DNA of 64,000 bases from Leptospira meyeri (GTDB lineage Bacteria > Spirochaetota > Leptospiria > Leptospirales > Leptospiraceae): the NCBI RefSeq assembly GCF_004368965.1, contig NZ_SORO01000002.1, positions 124,001 through 188,000 on the forward strand, written 5' to 3'. The position numbers and the translations under genes were made by a program. Shown piece by piece: positions 26,231 through 35,263 of this stretch (the first letter of the stretch is position 1; the number at the start of each line of letters is the position of its first letter). The notes below the pieces were generated by a model. The model was not told the origin of the DNA. It searched no databases and saw nothing but the letters and a program-made list of their open reading frames with translations.

Positions 26231-27211
26231 CTAAGGAACTTCCGTGACAGATAGGATTCGTTTGATAATAGAATCTGTGCTGATATCCTCGCTAATCGCA
26301 TCAATGGTTAAGTGAAGTCTATGTTTTACAATTTCTGAGAAAAAACGTTGGATATCCTCTGGAATCACAAAATCCCTACCTTCTAAAAGAGCGTTGATAC
26401 GACTTACTTTTAACATAGCAAGGCTTGCTCTGGGACTGACTCCATGTTGGATAAAATTTTTTAATTCACTATCGATTGTCGTTTGTGGTCGTGTATTACG
26501 TGTTAAATTGACAATATATGTTTGTAATTTTGGTTCAACGTATACTCGATTTGAAATTTCTGAAATCTTTTGGATTTCTTTTGGTTTCATAACTTTTTTT
26601 GCTTTTTTCTTAGAAAAATCCAAGTTTCCATGTTGGTTTAAGATTGCTACTTCGTCTTCCAAAGAGGGATATGTAACGATTACTTTGAACAAAAAACGAT
26701 CTAATTGTGCTTCTGGAAGTGGATAAGTTCCTTCCTGATCAATTGGGTTTTGTGTAGCGATCACAAAGAATGGGGGCTCAAGATCGAAAGTTTCATCTGC
26801 AATCGATACTTGTCTTTCTTCCATACATTGGAGTAATGCGGATTGAACTTTTGCAGGTGCTCTATTGATTTCGTCAGCTAACAGTACGTTGGTGAATATA
26901 GGGCCTTTCCGAATTTCGAATGATGAAGTTTTTGGGTTAAAGATATTTGTTCCAGTAAGATCTGCTGGAAGTAAATCCGGAGTGAATTGGACTCTAGAAA
27001 ATTTAGCATCAATGATTGATGCTAAATTTTTGGCAACAAGTGTTTTTGCAAGCCCTGGCATTCCCTCTAGAAGTACATGGCCATTTGCTACAAGTCCAAC
27101 AAAAAGGGATTGGATGACATTGTCCATCCCTGAGATAGATTCGGATAGTTCCGACCTAAGTAATTTTACCTGGTCAGATATTTCTGTAATTTGTTCTTTG
27201 TTTATTTGCAT
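26231..27211 (-). CDS. moxR: MoxR-family AAA+ ATPase
   Basis: 326 residues. Walker A GMPGLAKT (about 50-57), Walker B LLADEINRAP (about 110-119), sensor ATQNPIDQEGTYPLPEAQLDRF (sensor 1, about 151 onward) and GVSPRASLAM near 264 are all present. MoxR ATPases are thought to act as chaperones that load metal or assemble complexes with VWA proteins, here BatA, BatB and the DUF58 protein. Its first 10 bases overlap the upstream lipoprotein gene. Confidence 0.94.
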   Translation of the reverse strand: MQINKEQITEISDQVKLLRSELSESISGMDNVIQSLFVGLVANGHVLLEGMPGLAKTLVAKNLASIIDAKFSRVQFTPDLLPADLTGTNIFNPKTSSFEIRKGPIFTNVLLADEINRAPAKVQSALLQCMEERQVSIADETFDLEPPFFVIATQNPIDQEGTYPLPEAQLDRFLFKVIVTYPSLEDEVAILNQHGNLDFSKKKAKKVMKPKEIQKISEISNRVYVEPKLQTYIVNLTRNTRPQTTIDSELKNFIQHGVSPRASLAMLKVSRINALLEGRDFVIPEDIQRFFSEIVKHRLHLTIDAISEDISTDSIIKRILSVTEVP

Positions 27212-28521
27212 TGCGATGGAGTCATTTTTGGCATTGGTTTATCGATCATATAATATTCTGTTTTGCCTCCAATGGTCCAACATCCCATTTTTCTACCTTG
27301 AGGTTCCACAGGGCCCTTCCCCAATTCTTTTCCATCTTCTGAATACTCTGTTGCATCATCGGTAGAACGAATGACCATACGTTTTTTCCCAGATGGATAA
27401 AAGTAAGTATAGGGAATGCTTGGTTTATAGTTTAATTTTAAATCTTGCGTTTCTTCATCAATTTTAACGAGGGAAAAGAATAATTTTCCTTCTCCGAGAA
27501 TTTTGCCAGTATTATCATATACTTTAGCGGACTCTAACATACTTTCGTTTGCCATAGTCCCTTGGTAACCGATTTGACCATTTTTATAATAGAACTTCCA
27601 TTCACCTGTTCTAGTATGTTTTCTTGGGCCTGTTCCAAATATTTTTCCGTCTGCGTAGTATTCTTTCCAGATTCCAGTTCTTTCATATTTGATATCTAGG
27701 TTTTCTGAATTTTCTTTTTTAGAATAGTTTCCTTCTGCAAGAATATTCCCTTTTGTTCCAAACATTTTCCATAAACCACTTCTGATATCTGCAGAATAAG
27801 AACCTTGTGATTCTACAGCACCATCTTTGTAGTAATTGATTTCTAAACCATTTTTTAAGCCGTTGATAAAAGAAACCTTCGTTTTGATTCCGTTTCCATC
27901 GGAACCTACGAAATAGTAAGTCCACTCACCATCTTCTTCGTTATCTTTGAAAGTTCCCTTTTCGACCCATTCGCCTTTATTGTTTTTTCTATAGTAGGAT
28001 CCATTTTTTTTATCATCTATATAGGTTGTCTCGGAGGTCACATTTCCTTGTTTGTCGAAAGTTTTTGCAATACCTTCTTTTTTTCCATCTACCCATGGTG
28101 TTTCAGCCAAAAATCTTTGCGGGCTATCTGGATCTGGCTTTTTCCAGATTCCTGTTTTTTTGCCGTCTATATATTCTCCTACTTGATCAAGAGTTGATTT
28201 GTATTTTGGGTTTTCTGCTGTAGAGCCAGGCTGTTCGAATTGAATGTATTCTTCCCAGGGCCCATGTTTTGGGAGGGATTTGATTTTAGCAGGAGCAAAC
28301 TTTGCGACTTGGTCGTCCGTACACTTTGTTCCCCCGCATTCTGCTTTGACTTCTCCGATGGCACGAATTCCACCAGAGTTTTTGAAACGTTCTGTTCGTA
28401 TCCACTTACCCTTTGTTAGTTTTAATTCAAATTCTTGGTCGCCTGATCCGTCTTTTACGGAGGCACCAGAACATTGGATGAGGAGTGCTGCGATGGTTAA
28501 GTAGAGAAGTTTAAATTTCAT
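27202..28521 (-). CDS. MORN-like repeat lipoprotein (YwqK-type)
   Basis: 439 residues. A lipoprotein signal ends LLIQCSG (Cys17). The rest is a string of ~22-residue MORN-like beta repeats of the type DGKKxGxWxxYYxDGKIxxxGxY (GLKNGLEINYYKDGAVESQGSY, GIWKEYYADGKIFGTGPRKHTRTGEW). Such proteins are often annotated as YwqK-type antitoxins, but no toxin is present; surface display is more likely. It overlaps both neighbours by a few bases and so belongs to the bat operon. Confidence 0.82.
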   Translation of the reverse strand: MKFKLLYLTIAALLIQCSGASVKDGSGDQEFELKLTKGKWIRTERFKNSGGIRAIGEVKAECGGTKCTDDQVAKFAPAKIKSLPKHGPWEEYIQFEQPGSTAENPKYKSTLDQVGEYIDGKKTGIWKKPDPDSPQRFLAETPWVDGKKEGIAKTFDKQGNVTSETTYIDDKKNGSYYRKNNKGEWVEKGTFKDNEEDGEWTYYFVGSDGNGIKTKVSFINGLKNGLEINYYKDGAVESQGSYSADIRSGLWKMFGTKGNILAEGNYSKKENSENLDIKYERTGIWKEYYADGKIFGTGPRKHTRTGEWKFYYKNGQIGYQGTMANESMLESAKVYDNTGKILGEGKLFFSLVKIDEETQDLKLNYKPSIPYTYFYPSGKKRMVIRSTDDATEYSEDGKELGKGPVEPQGRKMGCWTIGGKTEYYMIDKPMPKMTPSQCK

Positions 28522-29060
28522 GTTTCTATCCTGTCAAAGAGATGTGCGCGTTTCAATTTATTTACCGACAGTAATTCATTCGCAATCGCAATTTTTCCTC
28601 CGGTCAACTTATCAGAAAAAAAACGTGGAGGGAGAATGTGAAAGGCACCCTCCCCTTTTACATATAACGTTTCTCCGTCAAGTGAAGTGAGCTCACATTC
28701 CAGAAGAACTTTGCGTTTCGCTTTTTTAATCGGCCACGCACGAACCAGCAATTCTTTTTCTACTGGTGTTGCCTTATGAAATTTGAAACTCATAGTGTCG
28801 GTCATAACGATGTAACCTAAATGAAAACAGAGACCTCCCATTGCCTCATCCAGAACGGTTGATAAGATCCCGCCATGAACAAAGCCTGGGGCGCCATTAT
28901 ACATTCTTTTAAAACTATAAGTAAAATTTACTTCTCCTGTTTCATCGTGAAACGTGAAATCTGCGACGAGTCCTAGTGGGTTTTCTTTCCCGCATCCGAA
29001 ACAAGTGTCATGATGGATTTCATAACCATGTTTGGAAGGATTTTCTATCGGTTGGTTCAT
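28518..29060 (-). CDS. hotdog-fold thioesterase (PaaI-like)
   Basis: 180 residues. An N-terminal Cys pair CFGCGKENPLGL precedes a PaaI/4HBT hotdog domain: FVHGGILSTVLDEAMGG (about 60-76) is the catalytic helix, with His62, Asp70 and Glu71 as possible catalytic residues. Probably hydrolyses an acyl-CoA. It overlaps the MORN lipoprotein start by 4 bases. Substrate unknown. Confidence 0.82.
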   Translation of the reverse strand: MNQPIENPSKHGYEIHHDTCFGCGKENPLGLVADFTFHDETGEVNFTYSFKRMYNGAPGFVHGGILSTVLDEAMGGLCFHLGYIVMTDTMSFKFHKATPVEKELLVRAWPIKKAKRKVLLECELTSLDGETLYVKGEGAFHILPPRFFSDKLTGGKIAIANELLSVNKLKRAHLFDRIET

Positions 29061-29076
29061 TCATTGTCCTTGGTTT

Positions 29077-29937
29077 TTATTTTAAAAAATCGATGATAGC
29101 GGAAGAAACTTCTTCGGGAGAGTCCATATGTAAATGGTGCCCACCAGGTAAAATTACTTCTTTTAAATTTTTGACAGCATTTTTTCTATTTTTGTATTTT
29201 TCTGCGATTGGAAATCCGGATTGATCACCTAGTATGAGTAAGGTTGGGCATTCAATTCTTTTGCAGAACGATTCAATTTGTTCTTCGGTATAACGAAAAA
29301 AGGAATTATAATGGAGTCTTAAATCTCTTCTTGGTTTAAAACCTTTTGGTGTTTTTTCGATTCCTCTTTCCATAAGAATTTCAGCTGATTCTTTTTTCAT
29401 ATCCCCTGCTTTTAATCTTACTCCTACTGCTGATTCCATGTCAGGGAAATAAGTTTCTTTTTTTCCTCTCGGATGGAGAATTTGTTTAATTGCTTCTGTG
29501 AGAATATCCGGCGCAGATTCAGAAAGATTTGTCAATGGTCCAAGTGATTCGATTAATACCAATTTGCTGATTTGTAAAAGATTTGTGCCGGCGACTAACG
29601 TAGAAACGGCGGCTCCCATCGAATGTGCCATAAGAATAAAATTTTCTAATCCTAATGTTTGTGCAATAGAGACAACTTCTAGAGTGTATTCTGCAAAATA
29701 ATATATTGTGTTTTCAGGTTTGTGACTGGATTTGCCATGACCTGGAAAATCTAAAGAGATAAACCGATAGTCGGGGAAAAACTTTGCAAGTGGTGCAAAA
29801 CTATTTGCATTGTCTAACCAACCATGGAACGCAAGAATTGGTACCCCTTGTGGGTTTCCCCACTCAACTCCCTCAATGGTATGAAATTTTGTGCGAATTG
29901 AAATCGGCAACATATACCTAAGGCTTTTTGATTCCAT
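29077..29937 (-). CDS. alpha/beta-hydrolase
   Basis: 286 residues. LAFHGWLDNANSF (oxyanion region, about 34-46), nucleophile elbow LMAHSMGAA with the Ser near 108, an acidic residue in ILGDQSG and the C-terminal His in GGHHLHMDSPEE make a full triad. No signal peptide, so cytoplasmic. It heads the 11-kb operon that runs through moxR and bat to htpG. The substrate (ester, lactone or thioester) cannot be told. Confidence 0.85.
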   Translation of the reverse strand: MESKSLRYMLPISIRTKFHTIEGVEWGNPQGVPILAFHGWLDNANSFAPLAKFFPDYRFISLDFPGHGKSSHKPENTIYYFAEYTLEVVSIAQTLGLENFILMAHSMGAAVSTLVAGTNLLQISKLVLIESLGPLTNLSESAPDILTEAIKQILHPRGKKETYFPDMESAVGVRLKAGDMKKESAEILMERGIEKTPKGFKPRRDLRLHYNSFFRYTEEQIESFCKRIECPTLLILGDQSGFPIAEKYKNRKNAVKNLKEVILPGGHHLHMDSPEEVSSAIIDFLK

Positions 29938-30004
29938 TCGATTGTAAACATTTATCTTTCAGATTTGCGCTTGATTCTTTTTCACTTTTTAATTGAATTT
30001 AATC

Positions 30005-30433
30005 ATGAGCCGTTTACTTTTCATCCTCTTTATTTTATTTTTTTGGGTGTCGATCTTTGCAGAAACCAAACAAAAGTCCATTTGCCTAAGTTTAGTGGAC
30101 TGTGAAAAACAGGCAGATTCCACCGAGATCCATCGAAAAAAAATTACATTTTTGACTTTTGGTATTTCTGAATATGCAAGTACTGCATCTTCTCGCGACT
30201 TGGTTCCTTTATATTTAAAACGATTGAAGTCTACCATTTTAGAGGCGAACGGAGAGACTGGTTATAAAGGGGAAATTGTTTTAAAAGTAACCCACAAACC
30301 TGAATATAAAATAGCACAATTAAACAAAGCTGAGGATGATGTTCTATTTCTTGAGTCCAATCAAAAATCTTTATCTAAAGAAGAGTTTGACGAGTTAGAA
30401 AAATTGAAAGTTTTGTTAGGTGATTCAAAATAA
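30005..30433 (+). CDS. small exported protein of unknown function
   Basis: 142 residues from the ATG at 30005; an upstream TTG would add four. Signal peptide LLFILFILFFWVSIFAETK, then a short helical protein with two early Cys (CLSLVDCEKQ). Next, one base-free junction (TAA-ATG) leads to the following small lipoprotein gene. Divergent from the bat operon. Not recognised. Confidence 0.6.
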   Translation: MSRLLFILFILFFWVSIFAETKQKSICLSLVDCEKQADSTEIHRKKITFLTFGISEYASTASSRDLVPLYLKRLKSTILEANGETGYKGEIVLKVTHKPEYKIAQLNKAEDDVLFLESNQKSLSKEEFDELEKLKVLLGDSK

Positions 30434-30637
30434 ATGCGCAGAATTACATTTGTTTTATTATTTTCATTTTTTTCCTGTGCTCAACTTTCTCGAGAAGAAC
30501 AATTTCAAGCTGAGTGTGAAAAAAACACGGAAAAGAAGTTATGTATTTATGCTGCCTATTTTAGAAAGACATACAACAGGCGGGAATACCGAGCAAAACA
30601 GTTTAGTTTGGATTGGGAATACAGAACTCTCCTATAA
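30434..30637 (+). CDS. small putative lipoprotein
   Basis: 67 residues. A lipoprotein signal reads VLLFSFFSCAQ (Cys15); the mature part (QFQAECEKNTEKKLCIYAAYFRKTYNRR) has two more Cys. The ATG follows the stop of the previous gene directly. A second frame across the same bases was considered but lacks a signal and has poorer composition. Short, so moderate confidence. Confidence 0.5.
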   Translation: MRRITFVLLFSFFSCAQLSREEQFQAECEKNTEKKLCIYAAYFRKTYNRREYRAKQFSLDWEYRTLL

Positions 30638-30674
30638 AAAATGTATTTCTAAAGCAGAAAAAAATAAATTTAAC

Positions 30675-31946
30675 CTACGATCGAATTGAGAGTTCATCCA
30701 TTTCTTCTTGGATTAATCTCGAACCTGCTCGAAATGTCAAATAACTCCAGACCCAACTGAGTAAAGTACTTACTTTATTTTTGAATCCAACTTGATAAAC
30801 AAGATGGACAAAAAGCCAACCAAGCCAGCCAAGAATTCCTTTTAAGCGAATTTTACCAAATTCTGCAACTGCATCGGTTCTTCCTATGGTTGCCATGTTC
30901 CCTTTGTCAAAATAATGGAATGGAGTAATTGATTTCTTTTTTTCAACTGAGTCGATGACTTTTGCAACGTATCTCCCTTGTTGCATGGCAACTGGCGAAA
31001 CACCTGGCAATGGCCTTGAGAGCCCGGAGCTATAGTTTGCGGCGTCTCCAATTACGAAAACTTCAGGAAACTCGAATGTTCTACAGTATTCGTCTACGAT
31101 AATTCTATTCGCTTTATCTTTGTTAATTGGCAGATTTTTTGCTAGTTCTGAACCTTCTACACCTGCTGCCCAAATGACTGTTTTTGATTCGATGGTTCTG
31201 TCTTTGAGAACAACTCCTGTATCTGTAATTTCCAAAACCGGGGAATTCGTTAGAACTTCAACTCCCCTACTTTCTAACTTCTCTTTAGTAAACTGGCTAG
31301 ATTTTTCATTGAATGCAGTAAGAAGTCTAGGCCCAGCTTCAATTAAAGTTACTTTTGTCATCCCAGAATCAATATTTCTAAAGTCTTTACGGATGATATT
31401 ATGAGATAATTCGGCAATTGAGCCAGCTAGTTCAACTCCAGTGGGTCCACCTCCGATAATTACATAGTGCATAAAACTTTTTGCTTTTTCATAGTTCCCG
31501 ATTAGCTCTGCTTGTTCGAAAGAGAGTAGAATCCTTCTTCGAATTGCTAAAGCATCTTTGAGATTTTTTAGACCTAAGGTTTTTTCTTTCCAGTTGTTGT
31601 TCCCGAAATAACTGGTCCTTGCTCCCGTTGCTAATACTAAGTAATCATAAGTTTCCGAATTGTTCTGGAATTTGACTGTTCTATTTTTGAAATCGACTTC
31701 AGTTACATCCCCTAGTAGTATTTTTACATTCTTAAATTTAGTTGTAATGGATCTAGAAGGAATGGCGATATCGGCGGGAGACAAAACTGCCGTTGCCACT
31801 TGGTATAAAAGTGGTTGAAAGAGATGATGATTTTTTTTATCAACAACCGTGATTTCAAAGGAGCGATTGTTCGCAAGAGATTTGATCACTTGCAATCCAC
31901 CAAATCCTGCTCCAATGATAAGAATTTTTTTCTTTATTTGAGACAT
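30675..31946 (-). CDS. ndh: type II NADH dehydrogenase (NDH-2 family)
   Basis: 423 residues. FAD-binding IIGAGFGGLQVI (10-21), NADH-binding IIGGGPTGVELAGSIAEL (about 161-178), and the C-terminal GDAANY plus PVAMQQGRYVAK quinone-site segment (near 320) match NDH-2 enzymes, which pass electrons from NADH to quinone without pumping protons. A hydrophobic C-terminal stretch (ILGWLGWLFVHLVYQVGFKNKV) would anchor it to the membrane. It overlaps the phosphatase gene by 13 bases. Confidence 0.9.
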   Translation of the reverse strand: MSQIKKKILIIGAGFGGLQVIKSLANNRSFEITVVDKKNHHLFQPLLYQVATAVLSPADIAIPSRSITTKFKNVKILLGDVTEVDFKNRTVKFQNNSETYDYLVLATGARTSYFGNNNWKEKTLGLKNLKDALAIRRRILLSFEQAELIGNYEKAKSFMHYVIIGGGPTGVELAGSIAELSHNIIRKDFRNIDSGMTKVTLIEAGPRLLTAFNEKSSQFTKEKLESRGVEVLTNSPVLEITDTGVVLKDRTIESKTVIWAAGVEGSELAKNLPINKDKANRIIVDEYCRTFEFPEVFVIGDAANYSSGLSRPLPGVSPVAMQQGRYVAKVIDSVEKKKSITPFHYFDKGNMATIGRTDAVAEFGKIRLKGILGWLGWLFVHLVYQVGFKNKVSTLLSWVWSYLTFRAGSRLIQEEMDELSIRS

Positions 31947-32422
31947 TTTTCTATTCCTAAAAAATTTAAAAATCCTACGGAACAGTCCTCTACAAGATCC
32001 TGTACCATTTCAAAAGCGGTTTCGTTTTTATAATACGGGTCAGGAACGATAGGTTTTCCTTTATCACTTCTGAATTGACCAAAGAGAAATATTTTCTCTT
32101 GGATTTTAACATCATTTGTTAGACTGATTACATCTTGGAAATTGTTCTCATCCATAACCAGTAAATAATCGAAATGTGTTAGGTCTGTCCGGGTCAATTT
32201 TCTGGATCTATGGGTTAAATGGATCCCTCTTTTCTCGGCTACTTTTCGTGTGCGTGGATCGGCTAATTCACCATCATGGTATCCGGAAGTTCCGCAAGAA
32301 TCTATTTCAAAAAGATCGTTTAGGTGTTTTGTTTTTATTAAATTATTAAATGCACCTTCCGCTGCAGGAGAACGACAAATATTTCCTAAACAAATAAAGA
32401 GGACTTTGATTTTCTGTTCCAT
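31934..32422 (-). CDS. low-molecular-weight protein-tyrosine phosphatase
   Basis: 162 residues. The CX5R phosphate loop is CLGNICRSPAA (11-21), with Cys11 the nucleophile and Arg17. The general acid is in VPDPYY near residue 130. SCGTSGYHDGELADPRT follows the family. Overlaps ndh by 13 bases and abuts the upstream protease-like gene with no gap. Target unknown. Confidence 0.9.
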   Translation of the reverse strand: MEQKIKVLFICLGNICRSPAAEGAFNNLIKTKHLNDLFEIDSCGTSGYHDGELADPRTRKVAEKRGIHLTHRSRKLTRTDLTHFDYLLVMDENNFQDVISLTNDVKIQEKIFLFGQFRSDKGKPIVPDPYYKNETAFEMVQDLVEDCSVGFLNFLGIEKCLK

Positions 32423-33097
32423 TTAATTGAGATAATAGATATATTTTCTCCCTATTTCTTTTAACCACTTCTCTGCAATCTTGTAATTTGGGTTCTGTGA
32501 TTCAACAATCTTCCAGAATTTTGAGGAATGATTGTGTTCGATAGTATGTGCAATTTCATGTAAGACTATATATTCAATGATTTGATCTGGGCAATGTATC
32601 AAACTTAGGTTCAACGAAATTTGATTTTTTGAATTGCAACTTCCCCAAAGTGATCTCATGGGTTTGATTGAGATTTTTGACACTTTCGTATTAAGGGCAT
32701 ACGAGGTGGATTGAACCATAGGTTCAATTTTTTTTAGTAGCAAATCACGAAAAATCAGTTTTCCTTTTTGAATTTGTGACTTTTCGCTGTTTGTTTTCGG
32801 TATTTGAATTGTTTCACCTGAAAAGTTAAATTTTCCCTTTGGTATAATTTGGATCGTTGTCAAATTTCCGAAAATATGAGTTATCTCTTTATTCGCAAAT
32901 TTCAGTTTTTGGGGGATATCTTTGGGCAGTTGCTTTAGTTTTGATAGTATCCATCCCCTTTTTTCCGAAAGGAATTCATCCAACTGTTGTTTGGGGACTC
33001 TTACAGGGTGTTTTAAAACAACTTTGCCATTTTGATAAACGATTAACGAAATATTTCTGCCTTTGCTAGGTTTTCGCTCTATTATGAAGTCTTCCAT
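32423..33097 (-). CDS. YgjP/DUF45-type zinc metallopeptidase-like protein
   Basis: 224 residues. VLHEIAHTIEHNHSSKFW (about 174-191) gives the zinc motif HEIAH plus a downstream His-rich turn. MRSLWGSCNSKNQISLNLSL is the conserved YgjP central block. No signal peptide, so cytoplasmic. It is the first gene of the set with the phosphatase and ndh. The family is linked to proteolysis but substrates are poorly known. Confidence 0.85.
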   Translation of the reverse strand: MEDFIIERKPSKGRNISLIVYQNGKVVLKHPVRVPKQQLDEFLSEKRGWILSKLKQLPKDIPQKLKFANKEITHIFGNLTTIQIIPKGKFNFSGETIQIPKTNSEKSQIQKGKLIFRDLLLKKIEPMVQSTSYALNTKVSKISIKPMRSLWGSCNSKNQISLNLSLIHCPDQIIEYIVLHEIAHTIEHNHSSKFWKIVESQNPNYKIAEKWLKEIGRKYIYYLN

Positions 33098-33117
33098 TCT
33101 TTGTTAGATTAAATTTA

Positions 33118-34152
33118 TTATTCGATTTTGGAGTCTATTTTATCTTTTGTTTGAGGCCAATCAATCTTATTTAAGGCCCCAATCTCTATACTAAAATCTT
33201 TGATATTGATGTGCGACTTAAATCCGCTAACCAAATTGGATGCGATATCCTCCATCGTTAGACCTCCTTGTGAAGTAAATCGGCCTTCGGAAAAAAATCT
33301 ACGGTGATTGATTCGGAGGTAACTCAGCCAGGTAGAATTTATTTTATATCCAACTTCTGCTTTGGATGCCCAACCAAGGCCGTAGTTTTCTGAGAAGAAA
33401 TTGATGGATCGTTGGACATGGAAATCTCTGGTTTTGATCCTTCCAAAAGATGGCATAAAACTGAGATCTAAATAAAAATCTCCTGAAGAATATCGATAAC
33501 CACCCCCGAAAAAGAACTCCCATAGATCATTTGAAAAACTAAGTCCATTCCCGATTGGGCCATAAAAAGCTGGGTTTGAGTCTATAAACTGGTTCACGTC
33601 ATAAAATAGATATTTGAAGTATGAGTATCTTGCGCCAGTCGAGAGGAAAAAACCAGATCCATTTGCCCAATAATTTGGATTCGCATTTTGGAAATAATAC
33701 CTACCGTAAACTTCTGCTCTATTTTCGTAGACGGTAGATTTTCCTTTGCCGTCTGCAAAGTTTCGGCTGCCAGAATAAATTGTCGCAGAATCTCTGTAAC
33801 TCCATTCGCGGGTTGCGATTTTAGTTCCATTTTCCGTTGATACAGATCCAAGGACAAAGTCTTCATCCCTGGCTTGTCCTGATTTTTGGTACCATCCAGA
33901 AGTTTTAAGTGAACCGTTGATTTCCCATCTATCTTGGGTAAAGATTCCCTGGATGCCGAATAGGGGGAATGTCCTTGGGAATGTGATTCTGGAGCCACCA
34001 CGGATTCCTGATAGATTGGGATACTTATTTCCAGTTTCGAAAATATATTCCCCACCGGATTTTTCTAGCGATGGACCCCAGATGACTTCTGCGGAAATAG
34101 AAGTGAATGTAAGGCAAAATAATAAAGGTAAATTGGAAAATTTAGGCACCAA
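33118..34152 (-). CDS. putative outer-membrane beta-barrel protein
   Basis: 344 residues. Cleavable signal (LLFCLTFTSISAEV), then alternating aromatic/polar beta strands and Gly-Tyr-rich turns (FEFGGGYRYSSGDFYLDLSFMPSFG-like), typical of outer-membrane barrels. AREWSYRDS-like and GRIKTRDFHVQRS segments recall the omptin/Pom barrel group, but no protease triad was identified. The last residues are polar, not aromatic. Confidence 0.7.
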   Translation of the reverse strand: MVPKFSNLPLLFCLTFTSISAEVIWGPSLEKSGGEYIFETGNKYPNLSGIRGGSRITFPRTFPLFGIQGIFTQDRWEINGSLKTSGWYQKSGQARDEDFVLGSVSTENGTKIATREWSYRDSATIYSGSRNFADGKGKSTVYENRAEVYGRYYFQNANPNYWANGSGFFLSTGARYSYFKYLFYDVNQFIDSNPAFYGPIGNGLSFSNDLWEFFFGGGYRYSSGDFYLDLSFMPSFGRIKTRDFHVQRSINFFSENYGLGWASKAEVGYKINSTWLSYLRINHRRFFSEGRFTSQGGLTMEDIASNLVSGFKSHINIKDFSIEIGALNKIDWPQTKDKIDSKIE

Positions 34153-34255
34153 CGTAAGTTCTATTTCACCTATAAGTTGTAAATTCCTAATTTATAAGTT
34201 TGGAAGGGGATGGCTTGGTAGCTCTTTTTATGTGTCCTCAGAAAATGTCGTCTTT

Positions 34256-34284
34256 CTTAGGGGTGAAATGATTTCACCCCTAAG
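34256..34284. promoter_or_regulatory. 29-bp perfect palindrome upstream of second parA (candidate parS/operator)
   Basis: Two 14-base arms around a central G; the core is GGGGTGAAAT-G-ATTTCACCCC. The same 21-bp core recurs at 35818-35838 inside the partner parB, with C at the centre. It is not a terminator: no T-run on either strand. A TTGACA at 34298-34303 begins 14 bases after it, so it can also act as an operator for parA. Confidence 0.75.
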
Positions 34285-34327
34285 AGACATAATTAAATTG
34301 ACACTCTAAGTAGACCTAACATCATTT

Positions 34328-35263
34328 ATGCAGGTTATGGGTAAATCAGATTCAATATTAACTGAAGAAGGAGCAGCAAAGTTTGTTGGGTTGAGCACCG
34401 AAGAGTTCTCTGCCAAGGCATCTGCACTAAAAATTCCTGGGTGGAAATCGGGAGAATTTAAAGAATCGGTTCTGCTAAAATATTTTGAACCCACCCATTC
34501 TGATGGTTTCGATAGTCACGTGATCGCTATATCAAATCAGAAAGGCGGGGAGGGGAAAACTACGATCAGTTTATATTTAGCTGAAGCCCTTGCCGAAAAT
34601 CATAAAGTGCTCTTGGTCGATTGGGATCCCCAAGCAAATGCGACGCAACTTTTTTTAAAAGATGATGTTCCGTCCGTTATGGATTATCTCGGTTATCGCG
34701 GGAAAAAGGCTAAGAATATTGAGCCAGCAATAAGAACGATTGGTGAGAATTTTGATTTGCTCCCGTCTACATTGGAGCTTGCGAATTTAACAACGCCATA
34801 TGAGAGGGATGATTTTGAGTTATTGAACGAGGCAATTCTGCCGCTGCGTTCTCGCTATGAATATATCATTATTGATTGTCCGCCATCTTTAGGTCTGATT
34901 TTGGAAAATGCTCTGATCTGTGCCGACTATATTCTTGTTCCTATACAAACGCGGGCATTTAGTCTGCAAGGGATTAGAGATTTGTATGAAACAATTCAAA
35001 AGATTCAAAGAAAGGCAAACCAGAGGTTAAAGTTACTGGGAGCAGTATTAAATCAATACGAAGGACAGAAAGCACTTGCTGGATTGGCAGAAGGAGTGAA
35101 AAAATACTTCCCTGTCTTTGAAACAGTTGTTCAAAGGAGAGAGGCAATCCCACAAGCTCAAGCAAAGATGTCTCTTTTGGCTAAAATTGATTTAGCTACA
35201 ATGAAAAATTTTAGAGAACTTGCAATAGAGGTTAAAAACAAAATCGATGTCCAAAAAAACTGA
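34328..35263 (+). CDS. parA: second ParA-type ATPase with N-terminal DNA-binding extension
   Basis: 311 residues. Unlike the first ParA it has an extra ~60-residue N-terminus resembling a MerR/excisionase-type helix-turn-helix (LTEEGAAKFVGLSTEEFSAKASAL), as in type Ia/SopA-like ParA proteins that repress their own operon. The ATPase core has SNQKGGEGKTTISL (about 69-82), again Glu in place of the usual Val, then DWDPQANAT and IIIDCPPSLGLI. It overlaps parB by 17 bases. An ATG at 34337 is the alternative start. The two ParAs are only distant relatives, so this is a separate system, not a duplicate. Confidence 0.9.
   Translation: MQVMGKSDSILTEEGAAKFVGLSTEEFSAKASALKIPGWKSGEFKESVLLKYFEPTHSDGFDSHVIAISNQKGGEGKTTISLYLAEALAENHKVLLVDWDPQANATQLFLKDDVPSVMDYLGYRGKKAKNIEPAIRTIGENFDLLPSTLELANLTTPYERDDFELLNEAILPLRSRYEYIIIDCPPSLGLILENALICADYILVPIQTRAFSLQGIRDLYETIQKIQRKANQRLKLLGAVLNQYEGQKALAGLAEGVKKYFPVFETVVQRREAIPQAQAKMSLLAKIDLATMKNFRELAIEVKNKIDVQKN

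Noticed and set aside
27202..28521. Toxin-antitoxin system suggested by YwqK-type repeats
   Set aside because: No toxin gene is adjacent; the protein is a lipoprotein within the bat operon.
30420..30689. Alternative frame over the small lipoprotein
   Set aside because: It lacks a signal sequence and runs into the end of ndh; the 67-residue frame has a lipobox and starts right after the previous stop.
34256..34284. Palindrome considered as a terminator
   Set aside because: No T-run follows on either strand, and its core recurs inside parB, which fits a protein-binding site better.
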